From Piscinibacter aquaticus (lineage in GTDB: Bacteria > Pseudomonadota > Gammaproteobacteria > Burkholderiales > Burkholderiaceae_C): a stretch of DNA of 64,000 bases. This document shows, piece after piece, positions 29,367 to 42,415 of this stretch. The notes beneath the pieces were generated by a model. It was not told the origin of the DNA, made no database searches, and was given only the letters and a program-made list of their open reading frames with translations. A program made the position numbers and the translations under genes. The DNA lies in assembly GCA_007994965.1 (NCBI GenBank), contig VOPW01000001.1:3844001-3908000 (forward strand), written 5' to 3'. The stretch's first letter is position 1. Each line of letters opens with the position of its first letter.

Positions 29367-29393
29367 GTCGGTTCTCTCTGGCAGACGGGTGCG

Positions 29394-30554
29394 TTACTTG
29401 ACGGCGGCGACGATCTTCGTCGCGGCTTCGGCCATGGTGTCGGCGCTGATGATCGGCAGGCCCGATTCGGCGAGCATCTTCTTGCCCAGCTCCTCGTTCG
29501 TGCCCTTCATGCGCACCACCAGCGGCACCTTCAGGTTGACCGCCTTGCAGGCGGCGATCACGCCCTCGGCGATGGTGTCGCAGCGCATGATGCCGCCGAA
29601 GATGTTCACCAGGATGGCCTTCACCTTGGGCGAAGACAGCATGATCTTGAAGGCCTCGGTGACCTTCTCCGCTGTGGCGCCGCCGCCGACATCGAGGAAG
29701 TTGGCCGGCTCGCCGCCGAACAGCTTGATCGTGTCCATCGTCGCCATCGCCAGGCCGGCGCCGTTGACCAGGCAGCCGATGTTGCCGTCGAGCTGGATGT
29801 AGGCGAGGTCGAACTTGCTGGCCTCGATCTCGGCCGGATCCTCCTCGTCGAGGTCGCGGTAGGCGACGATCTCCGGGTGGCGGAACAGCGCGTTGGAGTC
29901 GAAGTTGAACTTCGCGTCGAGCGCGATCAGGTTGCCCTTGCTGTCGCAGTTGAGCGGATTGATCTCGACCAGCGAGGCATCCGTCTCCATGTAGCAGCGG
30001 TACAGGTTCTTGAACAGCTCGATCGCCTGCGCATGCGAGCCTTCGGGCAGGCCGATGGCCGCGGCAATCTTCTTGGCCTGCGCATCACCCAGCCCGGTCA
30101 GCGGATCGATCACCTCGGTGATGATCTTCTCCGGCGTGCTGTGGGCGACTTCCTCGATGTCCATGCCGCCTTCGCTGGAGGCGATGAACGCCACCTTCTG
30201 CGACGCGCGATCGGTGACCAGCGAGACGTAGTACTCCTTCTTGATGTCCGCGCCTTCCTCGATGTACAGGCGGCGCACCTTCTGGCCCTCGGGGCCGGTC
30301 TGGTGCGTCTTGAGCTGCATGCCGAGGATCTGGCCGGCCAGCGCCTTCACGTCGTCCAGCGTCTTGGCGACCTTCACGCCGCCGCCCTTGCCGCGGCCGC
30401 CGGCGTGGATCTGCGCCTTCACCACCCAGACCGGGCCGCCGAGCTTCTGCGCCGCTTCGGTGGCTTCCAGCACGCTGAAGGCTGGATAGCCGCGCGGCAC
30501 CGGCACGGAAAACTGGCGCAGGATTTCCTTGCCCTGGTACTCGTGGATCTTCAT
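29394..30554 (-). CDS. sucC: Succinyl-CoA synthetase beta subunit
   Basis: 386-residue ATP-grasp subunit. The N-terminus is [12 protein letters not shown], as in all SucC. The nucleotide-binding part includes [14 protein letters not shown] and L-E-I-N-P-L-type sequence (E-I-N-P-L-N-C-D). The C-terminal part has [10 protein letters not shown]. The frame is intact. It overlaps the upstream DUF2889 gene by four bases, and sucD follows. Confidence 0.96.
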   Translation of the reverse strand: MKIHEYQGKEILRQFSVPVPRGYPAFSVLEATEAAQKLGGPVWVVKAQIHAGGRGKGGGVKVAKTLDDVKALAGQILGMQLKTHQTGPEGQKVRRLYIEEGADIKKEYYVSLVTDRASQKVAFIASSEGGMDIEEVAHSTPEKIITEVIDPLTGLGDAQAKKIAAAIGLPEGSHAQAIELFKNLYRCYMETDASLVEINPLNCDSKGNLIALDAKFNFDSNALFRHPEIVAYRDLDEEDPAEIEASKFDLAYIQLDGNIGCLVNGAGLAMATMDTIKLFGGEPANFLDVGGGATAEKVTEAFKIMLSSPKVKAILVNIFGGIMRCDTIAEGVIAACKAVNLKVPLVVRMKGTNEELGKKMLAESGLPIISADTMAEAATKIVAAVK

Positions 30555-31153
30555 GGGAGTGTCTCGCTTGCTCGGGTTGCAGAGGGAAGAGAAGTGGTCG
30601 CGGAGTCTTGCTTGCCCCGGTACCAGCGCGGATAAAAGAGTTTCACGGCCTCGCCGTCGGAGCGCAAGGCGTGGCAGCGGTCGATCTGGAAGGGCCGGTG
30701 CTCGCTGTCTTCGCGGGTGTCGATCACCTCGCCGGCGAACGCCTGGATCACTGCGGTCGGCAGCACCTGGGTCAGCTCGGTCAGGTGCGTGCAGCCGAGG
30801 CTGCCGCCCAGGCGCTCCTTGACCGCGGCGCGGAAGCCCTTGAGCAGGTTCAACCCGGCCAGCGCGCGATAGGCGTCACCGTGGTCGTCGCATTGGCCCG
30901 GGTAGGGCATCCAGCGGGTTTCGGAGCCGGCCTCCACGATATTGAGCTGCTCGTCGACGACGAGGCGCAGCAGCATGTCGTGGATCGGGTCGCCGGCCTT
31001 GCGCAGGCCGCCGGCCAGCTTGGCGTCACGCGTCTTGGTGTCGCGGATCTCGGCATCGACCTCCCACAGCCCGTTGCCGCGCGCATAGACGTGGACGTCG
31101 ATGCTGCGGCGGTGCTTGAGCTTTCGCTCGGGCGCGGCAGGCGGCAGAGCCAT
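30551..31153 (-). CDS. DUF2889 family protein
   Basis: 200-residue protein of unknown function, matching the DUF2889 pattern: [20 protein letters not shown], then G-C-T-H-L-T-E-L and a C-terminal F-Y-P-R-W-Y. The Cys and His residues suggest a metal or cofactor site, unproven. It is first in a run with sucC and sucD and overlaps sucC by four bases. A 145-base gap to recX upstream must hold the promoter. The frame is intact. Confidence 0.82.
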   Translation of the reverse strand: MALPPAAPERKLKHRRSIDVHVYARGNGLWEVDAEIRDTKTRDAKLAGGLRKAGDPIHDMLLRLVVDEQLNIVEAGSETRWMPYPGQCDDHGDAYRALAGLNLLKGFRAAVKERLGGSLGCTHLTELTQVLPTAVIQAFAGEVIDTREDSEHRPFQIDRCHALRSDGEAVKLFYPRWYRGKQDSATTSLPSATRASETLP

Positions 31154-31298
31154 GGAAACGGACCGGTGGGTGCTGTGTCGGTGAGCGCGGCACGCAGCGG
31201 GGCTGTCACTCCACCGTCACCAGCGCGAACGGCGCGCAATGTAGCATGCTGCGCTGCGTCAAAGCTGACGGCTGGCTGGCAGCGGCGTGGCGCCCGGC

Positions 31299-31828
31299 TC
31301 AGTCTTCGTCGAGGGGAGAACCCGCCGCACGCAGCACGCGGCGCACCGTTTCCGGCGAAAAACCGCGGCTGGAAAGAAAACGCGCCTGCCGGGCACGTGC
31401 CGCCGCATCGGTGGCTGACGACTCGAACTTGCGCGACCAGACCTCGCGGGCGCGGTCGAATTCGCTGGCTTTCAGCGCCTGGGCGGCGTCGGGATCGAGC
31501 GCGATGCCGTGCTGGGCCAGTTCCTGCCGGATGCGCAGGTTGCCGTGGCGCGCCGCCCGCGCGTGGATGCGCGATTCGGCGAAGCGCTGTTCGCTCAGGT
31601 AGCGGTTGGCCTCGAGCCAGTCGAGCACCTCGGTCACGCGCGCCATCACCTCGCCGGGAGGCGGCGCCTCCACCGACTCCGGCGAAGCGCCGGCCTGGGC
31701 CTGGGCCACCAGCGCGCGAGCGTGCGGCAGCAGCTTGCGCTGCAGCTCCGCGCGGCTGTGCTCGCGTTGCGCGAGCCACTGCATCGCCCGCGCCTTCAGC
31801 GAGCGCGGCACGGGCGCGCCCCGCGGCT

Positions 31829-31832
<4 letters not shown>
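31299..31832 (-). CDS. recX: Recombination regulator RecX
   Basis: 177-residue modulator of RecA filaments. Helical repeats include [30 protein letters not shown] and R-F-L-S-S-R-G-F-S. The ATG overlaps the recA stop by four bases (31829-31832), so it is translationally coupled and SOS-controlled with recA. The frame is intact. Confidence 0.94.
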
Positions 31833-32872
<1,040 letters not shown>

Positions 32873-32915
32873 GCGGCGTTCTCCTGGGGAAGTTGGCGGG
32901 ACTGTAGCGCAAAAG

Positions 32916-32931
32916 CTGGATGTTTGTACAG
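32916..32931 (-). promoter_or_regulatory. LexA (SOS) box of recA
   Basis: CTG-N10-CAG; on the minus strand, with two flanking bases, TACTGTACAAACATCCAG. It matches the proteobacterial LexA site (TACTG-N10-CAGTA) and lies 44 bp upstream of the recA start. Confidence 0.85.
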
Positions 32932-33005
32932 TAGCGCCGGCATCGTCTTTCGGGGCTCCCTACAATGGGGGTGACGGCCCTGCGAGAGCCGATGAGGAGA
33001 CACCG

Positions 33006-33675
33006 ATGCGCATTCTTGTCGCCGAAGACGATCAGGTCCTGGCCGACGGGCTGCTGCGCTCGCTGCGCAACGGCGGCTACGCGGTCGACCGCGTCAGCAG
33101 CGGCACCGAAGCCGATGCCGCGCTGGCCTCCCACGAGTTCGACCTGCTCATCCTCGACCTCGGCCTGCCCAAGCTGCACGGGCTCGAGGTGCTGCGCAAG
33201 CTGCGCGCGCGGCTCGTCGATGCCGGTGCTGATCCTGACCGCCGCCGACAGCGTCGAGCAGCGCGTCAAGGGCCTCGATCTTGGCGCCGACGACTACATG
33301 GCCAAGCCGTTCTCGCTGCAGGAGCTGGAAGCGCGCGTGCGGGCCCTCACTCGCCGCGGCCTCGGCACCGCGTCCACCGTGATCAAGCACGGCCCGCTGA
33401 CCTTCGACGCCACCGGCCGCGTGGCGTACATCAACGACCAGATGATCGAACTCTCGGCGCGCGAGCTGTCGCTCCTCGAGGTGCTGCTGCAGCGCGCCGG
33501 GCGCCTGGTCAGCAAGGATCAGCTGGTCGAGCGGCTGTGCGAGTGGGGCGAAGAGGTCAGCAACAACGCGATCGAGGTCTACATCCACCGCCTGCGCAAG
33601 AAGATCGAGCAGGGACCGGTGCGCATCGCCACCGTTCGCGGCCTCGGCTACTGCCTGGAGAAGATCGCGGCCTGA
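33006..33675 (+). CDS. OmpR-family response regulator (TctD-like)
   Basis: About 223 residues. The receiver domain has A-E-D-D-Q-V-L, the phospho-acceptor Asp in L-L-I-L-D-L-G-L-P, and Lys in Y-M-A-K-P-F. The winged-helix DNA-binding domain has V-Y-I-H-R-L-R-K-K and R-G-L-G-Y-C-L. The frame breaks near 33220, within the receiver. It is followed by its sensor kinase (41 bp). In TctD relatives the target is tricarboxylate uptake, but no such transporter is nearby. Confidence 0.88.
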
Positions 33676-33716
33676 GCCGCGGCCGGCTGCGCGCGGCGCC
33701 GCTATCCTGAGCGCCG

Positions 33717-35264
33717 ATGCCCAACACCCGGAAGGAACAACGCTCCCTCTTCGGCGAGATCCTCGACTGGATGCTCGCGCCGCTGCTGCTGCTGTGGCCG
33801 ATGAGCGTGGCGCTGACACGGCTGGTGGCGCAGGGCATCGCCAACAAGCCCTTCGACCGCGAACTCGGCGAGATGACCCGCGTGCTCGCCAAGCAGGTGA
33901 TGGTGCTGAAGACGGTCGACGACCGGCTCACGGCCGAATTCACGCTGCCCAGCGGCGCCTCGGAGATCCTGCACACCGACCAGGACGACGACATCCACTA
34001 CCAGTGCTCGGGCTGCGCGGGGAACTGCTCAGCGGTGAACTGAGCCTGCCGCTGCCGCCGGAAGACGAGCCCAAGGTGCCGGGCGAAGTGCGCTTTCGCG
34101 ACGGCGAGATGAACAGCGACGACCTGCGCATCGCCTACGTCTGGGTCACGCTGCGGGCGGCGCGGCCGAGCCGAGCATGGCGCTCGTGCAGGTGGCCGAG
34201 ACGCTGGGCAAGCGCTCGCGGCTGGCCACCGAGATCATCAAGGGCGTGATCCTGCCGCAGTTCGTGATCCTGCCGCTGGCGGTGCTGCTGGTGTGGCTGG
34301 CGCTGGTGCGCGGCATCGCGCCGCTCAACGAGCTGCAGCAGCGAATCCGCCGCCGCGACAGCAGCGACCTCTCGCCGATCGACGAGCGCGATGCACCGGA
34401 GGAAGTCTCGCCGCTGGTGCGCGCGATCAACGACCTGCTCGCGCGGCTCGACCAGTCGATCGCCACGCAGAAGCACTTCCTCGCCGACGCAGCCCACCAG
34501 CTGAAGACGCCGCTGGCGGGCCTGCGCACCCAGGCCGAGCTGGCGCAGCGCGAGATCGATGCCGGCCAGCGCGACCCGAAGGAGCTGAAGAAGTCGCTGC
34601 AGCAGATCTCCCACTCCAGCCAGAGCGCGGCGCACATGGTCAACCAGCTGCTGGCGATGGCGCGCGCCGAGAACCGCGAGCAGCAGGTCCAGCGCCAGAC
34701 CGTCAACCTGGCGCGGCTGGCCACGGAGACGGTGCGCGACTTCGTGCCGCGCGCGCTGGAGAAGCGCATCGACCTCGGCTACGAGGGGCCCGAGACCGGG
34801 CGGGGTGCGAGCAGCGGCCAAGGTGCCCTGGTCAGCGGCAACCCGCTGCTGCTGCGCGAGCTGATCCGCAACCTGGTCGACAACGCGCTGCAGTACACGC
34901 CGGCCGGCGGCACCGCGACCGTGCGCATCGTCGACGATCCGTTCGGCCGGTGGTGGTGCTGCAGGTCGAGGACTCAGGCCCCGGCATCCCGGTGGCCGAG
35001 CGCGAGCGTGTGTTCCAGCCCTTCTACCGGACCCTCGGCACCGACGTGGACGGCAGCGGCCTGGGCACGGCGATCGTGCGCGAGATCGCCGTGCAGCACG
35101 GCGCGCAGATCCAGCTCGAGGACGCCAACCTGCGCTACCGCCCGGGGCTCAGCGACCAGGGCGGCGCGGCCTTCGGCCCCGGCGCGCGCTTCACGCTGCG
35201 CTTCCCGGCCGCCAACGCCCGCCCCGATGCCGAGCCGGCACCGGCGGGCTCAACGCCGGCGTAG
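33717..35264 (+). CDS. Sensor histidine kinase (TctE-like)
   Basis: About 515 residues. First membrane helix M-L-A-P-L-L-L-L-W-P-M, then a short periplasmic part, a second helix (F-V-I-L-P-L-A-V-L-L-V-W-L), HAMP, DHp with the phospho-acceptor His in A-A-H-Q-L-K-T-P-L, and a GHKL ATPase with N-L-V-D-N-A-L-Q-Y-T, D-S-G-P-G-I-P and G-S-G-L-G-T-A-I-V. Frame breaks lie near 34010, 34165 and 34950. The end overlaps the 3' end of the convergent dehydrogenase gene by 15 bases. Confidence 0.88.
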
Positions 35265-36121
35265 CAGCGCGAGCAGGCTGGCGTCGTCGAGCGACGCGAA
35301 ACCGCTGTCGCACGCGCGCGCGAACAGCGCCGCCGCGCTCTCGCCCACCGGCGTGGCCAGCCCGGCGCGCCGCGCCATGTCGAGCGCGAGGTGGGTGTCC
35401 TTGTTCAGCAGTGTGGTGTGGGCACGCGGCGCGAGATCGCCGGCGATGGCGCGGCGCATGCGGTCCGAGCCGATCCAGCTCTGGCCGCTGGAGCGCTCGA
35501 TCACGTCCAGCGCCGGGCCGGCATCGAGCCCCGCGCGCTCGGCCAGCGCCAGCACTTCGGCGGCACCGGCGAGGTTGATGCCGGCCAGCAGGTTGTTGAC
35601 GAGCTTCATGCGGGCGCCATCGCCCGGCCTCTCACCGAGCCGGAAGACCGCCCCCGACAGGGCCTCGAACACCGCGCGCTGGCGCTCGAAGGTCTCGCCC
35701 GCGCAGGCGACCATCAGGCTCATCGTGCCCTCGCGCGCACGCAGCGGGCCGCCGGACATCGGCGCATCGATCGGCGCGAGGCCGGCATCGGCAGGCGCAC
35801 GGCGAACGACTCGGTGTCGTGCGGCGCGATGGTCGGGCACAGCATCACCGCGGCGCCGGCGGGCAGGGCCGCGGCAAGACCCTCCGCACCGAAGAGCACG
35901 GCCTCGGTCTGCGCCGCATCGACCACGGCCACGATCGCGCAGCGCGCGCCGCTGGCCGCTTCGGCGGGTGAGGCGCACACCACCAGCCGCTCGCTGCGGG
36001 CCAGCGCCTCGCGGGCCGGATCGATGTCGCGCACCTGCACCGCGAAGCCGCGGTCGCGCAGCCGCAGCGCCATGCCCAGGCCCATGTTGCCGATGCCGAC
36101 GACGGCAACCCGGTCGTTCAT
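35250..36121 (-). CDS. NAD(P)-dependent beta-hydroxyacid dehydrogenase (HIBADH family)
   Basis: About 290 residues. The Rossmann start is V-V-G-I-G-N-M-G-L-G-M-A. D-A-P-M-S-G-G is the substrate loop. Catalytic Lys is in M-K-L-V-N-N-L-L-A-G. It belongs with 3-hydroxyisobutyrate, tartronate-semialdehyde and similar reductases; the exact substrate is not clear. The ATG at 36121 overlaps the rodA stop by four bases, tying it to the cell-shape operon. The frame breaks near 35790. Confidence 0.84.
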
Positions 36122-37299
36122 GTCTGGACGAGTCGGCGGCTCTTCGAGATCGACATCAGGATGCCGAGCCCCAGCCCGAGCGTCACCATCGCCGTGCCGC
36201 CGTAGCTGATGAAGGGCAGCGGCACGCCCACCACCGGCAGGATGCCGCTGACCATGCCCATGTTGACGAAGGCATAGGTGAAGAAGCTCAGCGTGATCGC
36301 GCCGGCCAGCAGCCGGCTGAAGACGGTGGGCGCCTCGGCGGCGATCATCAGGCCGCGAAAGATCAGGAACACGAAGCCGAGCAGCAGCAGCCCGCAGCCG
36401 ATCAGCCCGAACTCCTCGGAGAAGGCCGCGAAGATGAAGTCGGTAGTGCGCTCGGGAATGAACTCGAGGTGGGTCTGCGTGCCCTTCATGAAGCCCTTGC
36501 CCTCGATGCCGCCGGAGCCGATGGCGATCATGCCCTGCAGCGTGTGAAAGCCCTTGCCGAGCGGATCCTTGGTCGGGTCGAGCAGCGTGCAGACACGCTG
36601 CTTCTGGTAGTCGCGCAGCACCGGCCACTTGACGTCGGGTTCGCAGATCGCGTCGCCGGACATGACCAGTGCGGTGATCGCCACCGCGCCGGTGATCATG
36701 ATCGGGATGATCAGCTTCCACGACAGGCCGGCGAAGAAGATCACGAACAGGCCGGCCGAGGCGACGAGGATCGCGGTGCCGAGGTCGGGCTGCTTCATGA
36801 TCAGCCCGACGGGAATCGCCAGCAGCAGCGCGGCGGCGATGAAGTCCGGCGTGCGCAGCTGCCCCTCGCGGCGCTGGAACCACCAGGCCAGCGTCAGCGG
36901 CACGGCGATCTTCAGCATCTCGCTGGGCTGGATGACGATGCCGACGTTGAGCCAGCGCGTCGCGCCCTTCTTCGTGATGCCGAAGAACTCCACCGCGAGC
37001 AGCAGGATCACGCCGAGCACGTAGAGCGGCACGGCCAGGCGCATCAGCCGCTGCGGCGGGATCTGCGCGACGACGAACAGCACGGCCAGCCCGATCAGCA
37101 TGTTGCGGCCGTGGTCGACGAAGCGCGTGCCGTGGTCGAAGCCGGCCGAGTACATCGTCAGCATGCCGGCGGCCGCCAGCAGCAGGATGGCCAGCGACAG
37201 CGGTCCGTCGAAGCCGGTGAAGACCGGCAGGATGCGCTGCAGGATCGAGGGCCGCTCGAAGGCGACATTCATTGGCGCGGGGCGGGTGCCGAGGTTCAT
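36118..37299 (-). CDS. rodA: Rod-shape SEDS glycosyltransferase RodA
   Basis: About 393 residues with ten membrane helices. The SEDS polymerase makes glycan strands for elongation. G-A-T-R-W-L-N and P-S-E-M-L-K-I-A come early; Q-P-D-L-G-T-A-I is the conserved loop carrying the catalytic Asp; G-V-P-L-P-F-I-S-Y-G-G is near the end. The start at 37299 overlaps the mrdA stop by four bases; an internal Met (37272) is an alternative. The frame is intact. Confidence 0.95.
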   Translation of the reverse strand: MNLGTRPAPMNVAFERPSILQRILPVFTGFDGPLSLAILLLAAAGMLTMYSAGFDHGTRFVDHGRNMLIGLAVLFVVAQIPPQRLMRLAVPLYVLGVILLLAVEFFGITKKGATRWLNVGIVIQPSEMLKIAVPLTLAWWFQRREGQLRTPDFIAAALLLAIPVGLIMKQPDLGTAILVASAGLFVIFFAGLSWKLIIPIMITGAVAITALVMSGDAICEPDVKWPVLRDYQKQRVCTLLDPTKDPLGKGFHTLQGMIAIGSGGIEGKGFMKGTQTHLEFIPERTTDFIFAAFSEEFGLIGCGLLLLGFVFLIFRGLMIAAEAPTVFSRLLAGAITLSFFTYAFVNMGMVSGILPVVGVPLPFISYGGTAMVTLGLGLGILMSISKSRRLVQT

Positions 37300-39323
37300 C
37301 GTGCGCCGCCCGTCTCGGCGCTGCCCTGCGCCACCTTCTGCACCGACGGCGCGCTGGCCGCGGCCAGCGCCGGCAGCACCGTCGTGGCACCGGGCAAGGT
37401 CACCTCGGCGGCCGGCCGCTGCTTGCCCACCGGCGGGCCCGACTTGCCCTCGCGCGTCAGCGCGATGTCCTCGTCGCTCGGCCACAGGCCGGACAGCGCG
37501 TAGTCGAACACGCGCCGCGAGATCGGCGCCGCCGCCTCGGAGCCGAAGCCGGCGTTCTCGACGACGATGGCCAGCGCGATGGTCGGCGCCTCCAGCGGCG
37601 CGAAGGCCATGTACAGCGAGTGGTCGCGCTTGTGCTCCTCGAGCTTGGCGGCGTTGTACTTCTCGTTCTGGCGGATGCCCACCGCCTGCGCGGTGCCGGT
37701 CTTGCCGCCGGTCTTGTACGGCGCGCCGAGGTAGGAGCGGACCGAGGTGCCTTCCTGCGTCACGCCGTACAGCGCGCGGTTGATGAGTTCCACGTGCTCG
37801 GGCTTGAGCGGCAGCGGCGGCAACGCGACGCTGGAGGTCGGCCGGCGCTCGCCGGTGGCCACGTCCTCGACCTCGCGTACCAGCCGCGGCTTGTAGCGCT
37901 GGCCGCCGGAGACCAGCGTGGCGGTGGCGCTGGCCAGCTGCAGCATCGTGAAGTTGTTGTAGCCCTGGCCGATGCCCAGCGAGATGGTCTCGCCGGCATA
38001 CCACTTCTGCAGCTCCGGCTTCTTGTAGGCCTTGCGCTTCCAGGCCGTCGACGGCAGCAGGCCGGTGACCTCGCCCTCGACGTCGATGCCCGTCTTGCGG
38101 CCGAAGCCGAAGGGCTCGAGCTGCTCGTGCATCAGGTCGACGCCCATCTCGTTGGCCAGCGAGTAGTAGTAGACGTTGCTCGACTTGATGATGCTGCGCG
38201 CCATGTCCACCGGGCCGAGGCCGTGGTCGCCGTGGCTGCGGAAGGTATGGTTGCCGAACTGGAAGGTGCCGCCATCGAAGATCACGGCTGGCGCTGCGCT
38301 TGCCGGTGTTCAGTGCCGCCATCGCCATGAACGGCTTGAAGGTCGAGCCCGGCGGGTAGGTGCCGCGCAGCGCGGTTCAGCAGCGGCTTGTCGATCGACT
38401 CGTTGAGCTCCTTCCAGCTCTCGTGGTCGATGCCGTCGACGAACAGGTTGGGGTCGAAGGTCGGCTTGCTGACGAAGGCCAGCACCTCGCCGCTGCGCGG
38501 ATCGAGCGCCACCAGCGCGCCGCGACGGTCGCCGAACAGCTGCTCGACCAGCGCCTGCAGCTTGATGTCGATCGACAGCACCACCTTGTGGCCGGGCGTG
38601 GCCGGGTTGCTCTTCAGACGCCGGACCGGCCGGCCGCCGGCGCTGGTCTCGACTTCCTCGAAGCCGGTGGTGCCGTGCAGCTCGGCCTCGTAGCTCTGCT
38701 CGACGCCGAGCTTGCCGATGTACTCGGTGCCGCGGTAGTTGGCAGCGTCCTCCGTCTCGTCGATGGCTTCCTTCTCGGCTTTGGTTGATGCGGCCGATGT
38801 AGCCGATCAGGTGGCTGCCGGTCTCGCCGAGCGGATAGTTGCGGAACAGCCGCGCCTTGATGTCGACGCCGGGGAAGCGGAAGCGCTGCGCGGTGAAGCG
38901 GGCCACCTCCTCGTCGGTCAGCTTGGTGCGGATCGGCAGCGACTCGAAGCTCTTGCTCTCTTCCATCAGCCGCTTGAAGCGCTTGCGGTCGCGCGGCTGG
39001 ATGTCGACCACCTCGGTGAGCTGCTCGATCAGCGGCTCGAGCGCGCCGGCCCGCGACGGCGAGATCTCCAGCGTGTAGGCCGAATAGTTGTTGGCCAGCA
39101 CGACGCCGTTGCGGTCGACGATCAGTCCGCGGTTGGGCACGATCGGCACCACCGCGATGCGGTTGTTCTCCGCCTGCGTGGCCAGTTCCTCGTGCTTGAC
39201 CACCTGCAGGTGCACCGGGCGCGCGCCGAGCAGCCCGAAGCCGAACAGCACGAAGGCGCCCGCGGCCAGCAGCCGCGTGTTGAAGCGCGACAGCTCCTGC
39301 TCGACGTTCCTGATTTCGGTCAC
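37296..39323 (-). CDS. mrdA: Penicillin-binding protein 2
   Basis: Class B transpeptidase of the elongasome, partner of RodA. The start is GTG at 39323. An N-terminal anchor (L-L-A-A-G-A-F-V-L-F-G-F-G-L-L-G) precedes a pedestal domain (N-R-G-L-I-V-D-R-N-G). The transpeptidase motifs are S-T-F-K-P-F near 38340 (visible across a break), S-S-N in I-I-K-S-S-N-V-Y, and K-T-G in G-G-K-T-G-T-A-Q. About four or five frame breaks fall between 38280 and 38790. Total length is normal (about 675). It is essential in rods, so the breaks are very unlikely to be real. Confidence 0.93.
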
Positions 39324-39338
39324 GGCGACCCGATCCTG

Positions 39339-39857
39339 CTAGAGGGGACGATTCTCGTCCGGATCGGGCGGCCTGCGCTGCGGCGCGAGCAGCACCCATG
39401 TGACCAGAGGCCACAACAATGCCTCGAACACCGGCGCGAGCAGCAATTCCCAGCCGGGGAACATGCCGCCCGCGATCAGGCGCACCACCAGCGAGACCAG
39501 ATGAGCGGCGAAGAACAGCGGCAGGATCTGCACCGCCTGCGAGGGCACCGTGAACCACAGCAGCCGGCGGTGGATGGTGGTGGCGAAGAAGCTCAGCAGC
39601 GTATAGGCCAGCGCATGCTGGCCGAGCACCGCGCCGTCGTGCACGTCCATCGCCGGGCCGAACACGAAGGCGGCGCCGATGCCGACGCGGCGGGTCTGGT
39701 GCACGTTCCAGAACACCAGCACCACCGCGAGGAAGTCGGGCATCGCCGGCACGCGGCCGAGCGGCACCGGGTTGAGCAGGAAGGCGAAGACCAGCGTCAG
39801 CCAGACGAACAGCGGGTTGGCCGGCAGCAGCAGCGTATCGCCACGCGGCATGATCAT
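39339..39857 (-). CDS. mreD: Rod shape-determining protein MreD
   Basis: 172-residue membrane protein with about five helices (F-V-W-L-T-L-V-F-A-F-L-L-N; D-F-L-A-V-V-L-V-F-W-N-V-H). Part of the MreBCD elongation complex. The start may be at 39857 or at the Met two codons later. A GGGAG site lies upstream. The frame is intact. It lies 28 bp after mreC and 15 bp before mrdA. Confidence 0.9.
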   Translation of the reverse strand: MIMPRGDTLLLPANPLFVWLTLVFAFLLNPVPLGRVPAMPDFLAVVLVFWNVHQTRRVGIGAAFVFGPAMDVHDGAVLGQHALAYTLLSFFATTIHRRLLWFTVPSQAVQILPLFFAAHLVSLVVRLIAGGMFPGWELLLAPVFEALLWPLVTWVLLAPQRRPPDPDENRPL

Positions 39858-39885
39858 GACGCGTACTCCCGGTCTCGCCGCATGA

Positions 39886-40805
39886 TCATCGCCGGCCCCC
39901 TCGCTTCGCCGGCGCGCTGGCGGCGGATTCCACCGGCTCCGGCTTGGCCGGCAGCTGCGCGGTCAACGGCTCCAGCACCAGCACATGCCGGCCTGACGGC
40001 GTCGGGCGAGGCCACCGGCTCCAGCAGGATGCGCGCGAAGCTGGTGTCGATCTTGCGATCGACCAGCGTGACCTTGGCCACCGGCAGGCCCGGCGGGTAG
40101 ATGCCGTCGACGCCGGGAGGTCGTCAGAAGGTCGCCCGCCTGCACGTCGGCATTGCCGGCCATGAAGCGCAGCTCCATGCCGTTGCGGATGCCGAAGGCG
40201 GCGCTGCGCAGCTGGTTGCGGGTGTTCAGCACGGGAATGGCGGCGTCCTTGTCGGCCAGCAGCGTGACTTCCGACGACAGCGGATACACCCGCGTGACCT
40301 GCCCGAGCACGCCGGCATCGTTGATCACCGGCGACGCGATCACGACGCCGTGCGTCGCGCCGCGGTCGATGATCACCTTGCGCGAGAACGGATCCGGCGC
40401 GTCGTAGAGCACCTCGGCGGCCATCGACTTGACCGTCAGCGCCGGGCGCAGCTCCAGCAACGCGCGCAGCCGCTGGTTCTCCGCCGTCAGCTGCTCGACG
40501 CGCGAGGCCCGCTCGGCCCGGCGGGCGAGGTCGCGCCGGGCGGCCTCTTCCTTGGCCAGCGCACCCTGCAGGCCGAGCAGGTAGTCGCTGCCGCCCTCCC
40601 AGGCCGCCACCGGCACCAGCAGCATCCGTTCGACCGGGTGCAGCGCGGTGGCGATCGCCGCGCGCAGCGGCCGGGTGAGCTCGAAGCGGGTGTCGGCCAC
40701 CATCAGGAAGATGGCCAGCGCCGAGAAGAAGGTCAGCCGCGTCAGGGCCGAGGGGCCCTGGCGGAAGAACGGGGGCGGCGTGCGGTCGAGGGTACCGAGG
40801 GGCAT
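39886..40805 (-). CDS. mreC: Rod shape-determining protein MreC
   Basis: About 306-residue periplasmic scaffold. One N-terminal membrane helix, then a coiled coil (E-E-A-A-R-R-D-L-A-R-R-A-E-R) and beta domains (V-I-I-D-R-G-A-T-H-G-V). Frame breaks near 40120 and 39995; when both are bridged the protein ends K-R-G-G-R-R with TGA at 39886-39888. One of the intermediate frames would run to 39854, which I think is an artefact. It follows mreB by 47 bp. Confidence 0.9.
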
Positions 40806-40852
40806 GGCCGCAGTGCGCGTGGGGCCGCGTCAGCGCGCGGCGACAGCCGGCG

Positions 40853-42090
<1,238 letters not shown>

Positions 42091-42115
42091 TCACCCTGTT
42101 TCCGCCTGACATTCC

Positions 42116-42415
42116 ATGGCCCTCACCCCGCAAGACGTCAGCCGCATCGCCCACCTCGCCCGGCTGGAGCTGTCCGCCGCCGAGCAGGCCTCGCTGCTCG
42201 CCCAGTTGAACGGCTTCTTCGGCATCGTCGAGCAGATGGGCGCGGTCGACACCACCGGCGTCGAGCCGCTGTACACGCCGCTGTCGGCGGTTCAGCAGGT
42301 GCAGGCCCGCCTGCGCGACGACGCCGTCACCGAGACCGACCAGCGCGCGCTCAACCAGCGCAGCGCGCCGGCGGTGGAAGACGGGCTGTTCCTGGTGCCC
42401 AAGGTCATCGAATGA
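42116..42415 (+). CDS. gatC: Aspartyl/glutamyl-tRNA amidotransferase subunit C
   Basis: 99-residue small subunit that holds GatA and GatB together. Conserved I-A-H-L-A-R-L-E-L at the start and L-R-D-D near the C-terminus. The frame is intact. Its stop overlaps the gatA start by four bases (ATGA). First gene of gatCAB, which makes Gln-tRNA(Gln) and/or Asn-tRNA(Asn) by amidation. Confidence 0.95.
   Translation: MALTPQDVSRIAHLARLELSAAEQASLLAQLNGFFGIVEQMGAVDTTGVEPLYTPLSAVQQVQARLRDDAVTETDQRALNQRSAPAVEDGLFLVPKVIE

Noticed and set aside
34177-37503. A very long open frame on the plus strand that starts in the sensor kinase and runs into rodA/mrdA
   Set aside because: Only the first part matches the kinase. 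The rest is the antisense of well-conserved dehydrogenase and rodA genes; GC-rich codon bias leaves antisense frames open.
39854-39885. Extended mreC ending at 39854
   Set aside because: This frame comes between two visible breaks. Bridging the second gives a natural end at 39886 and a ribosome site for mreD.
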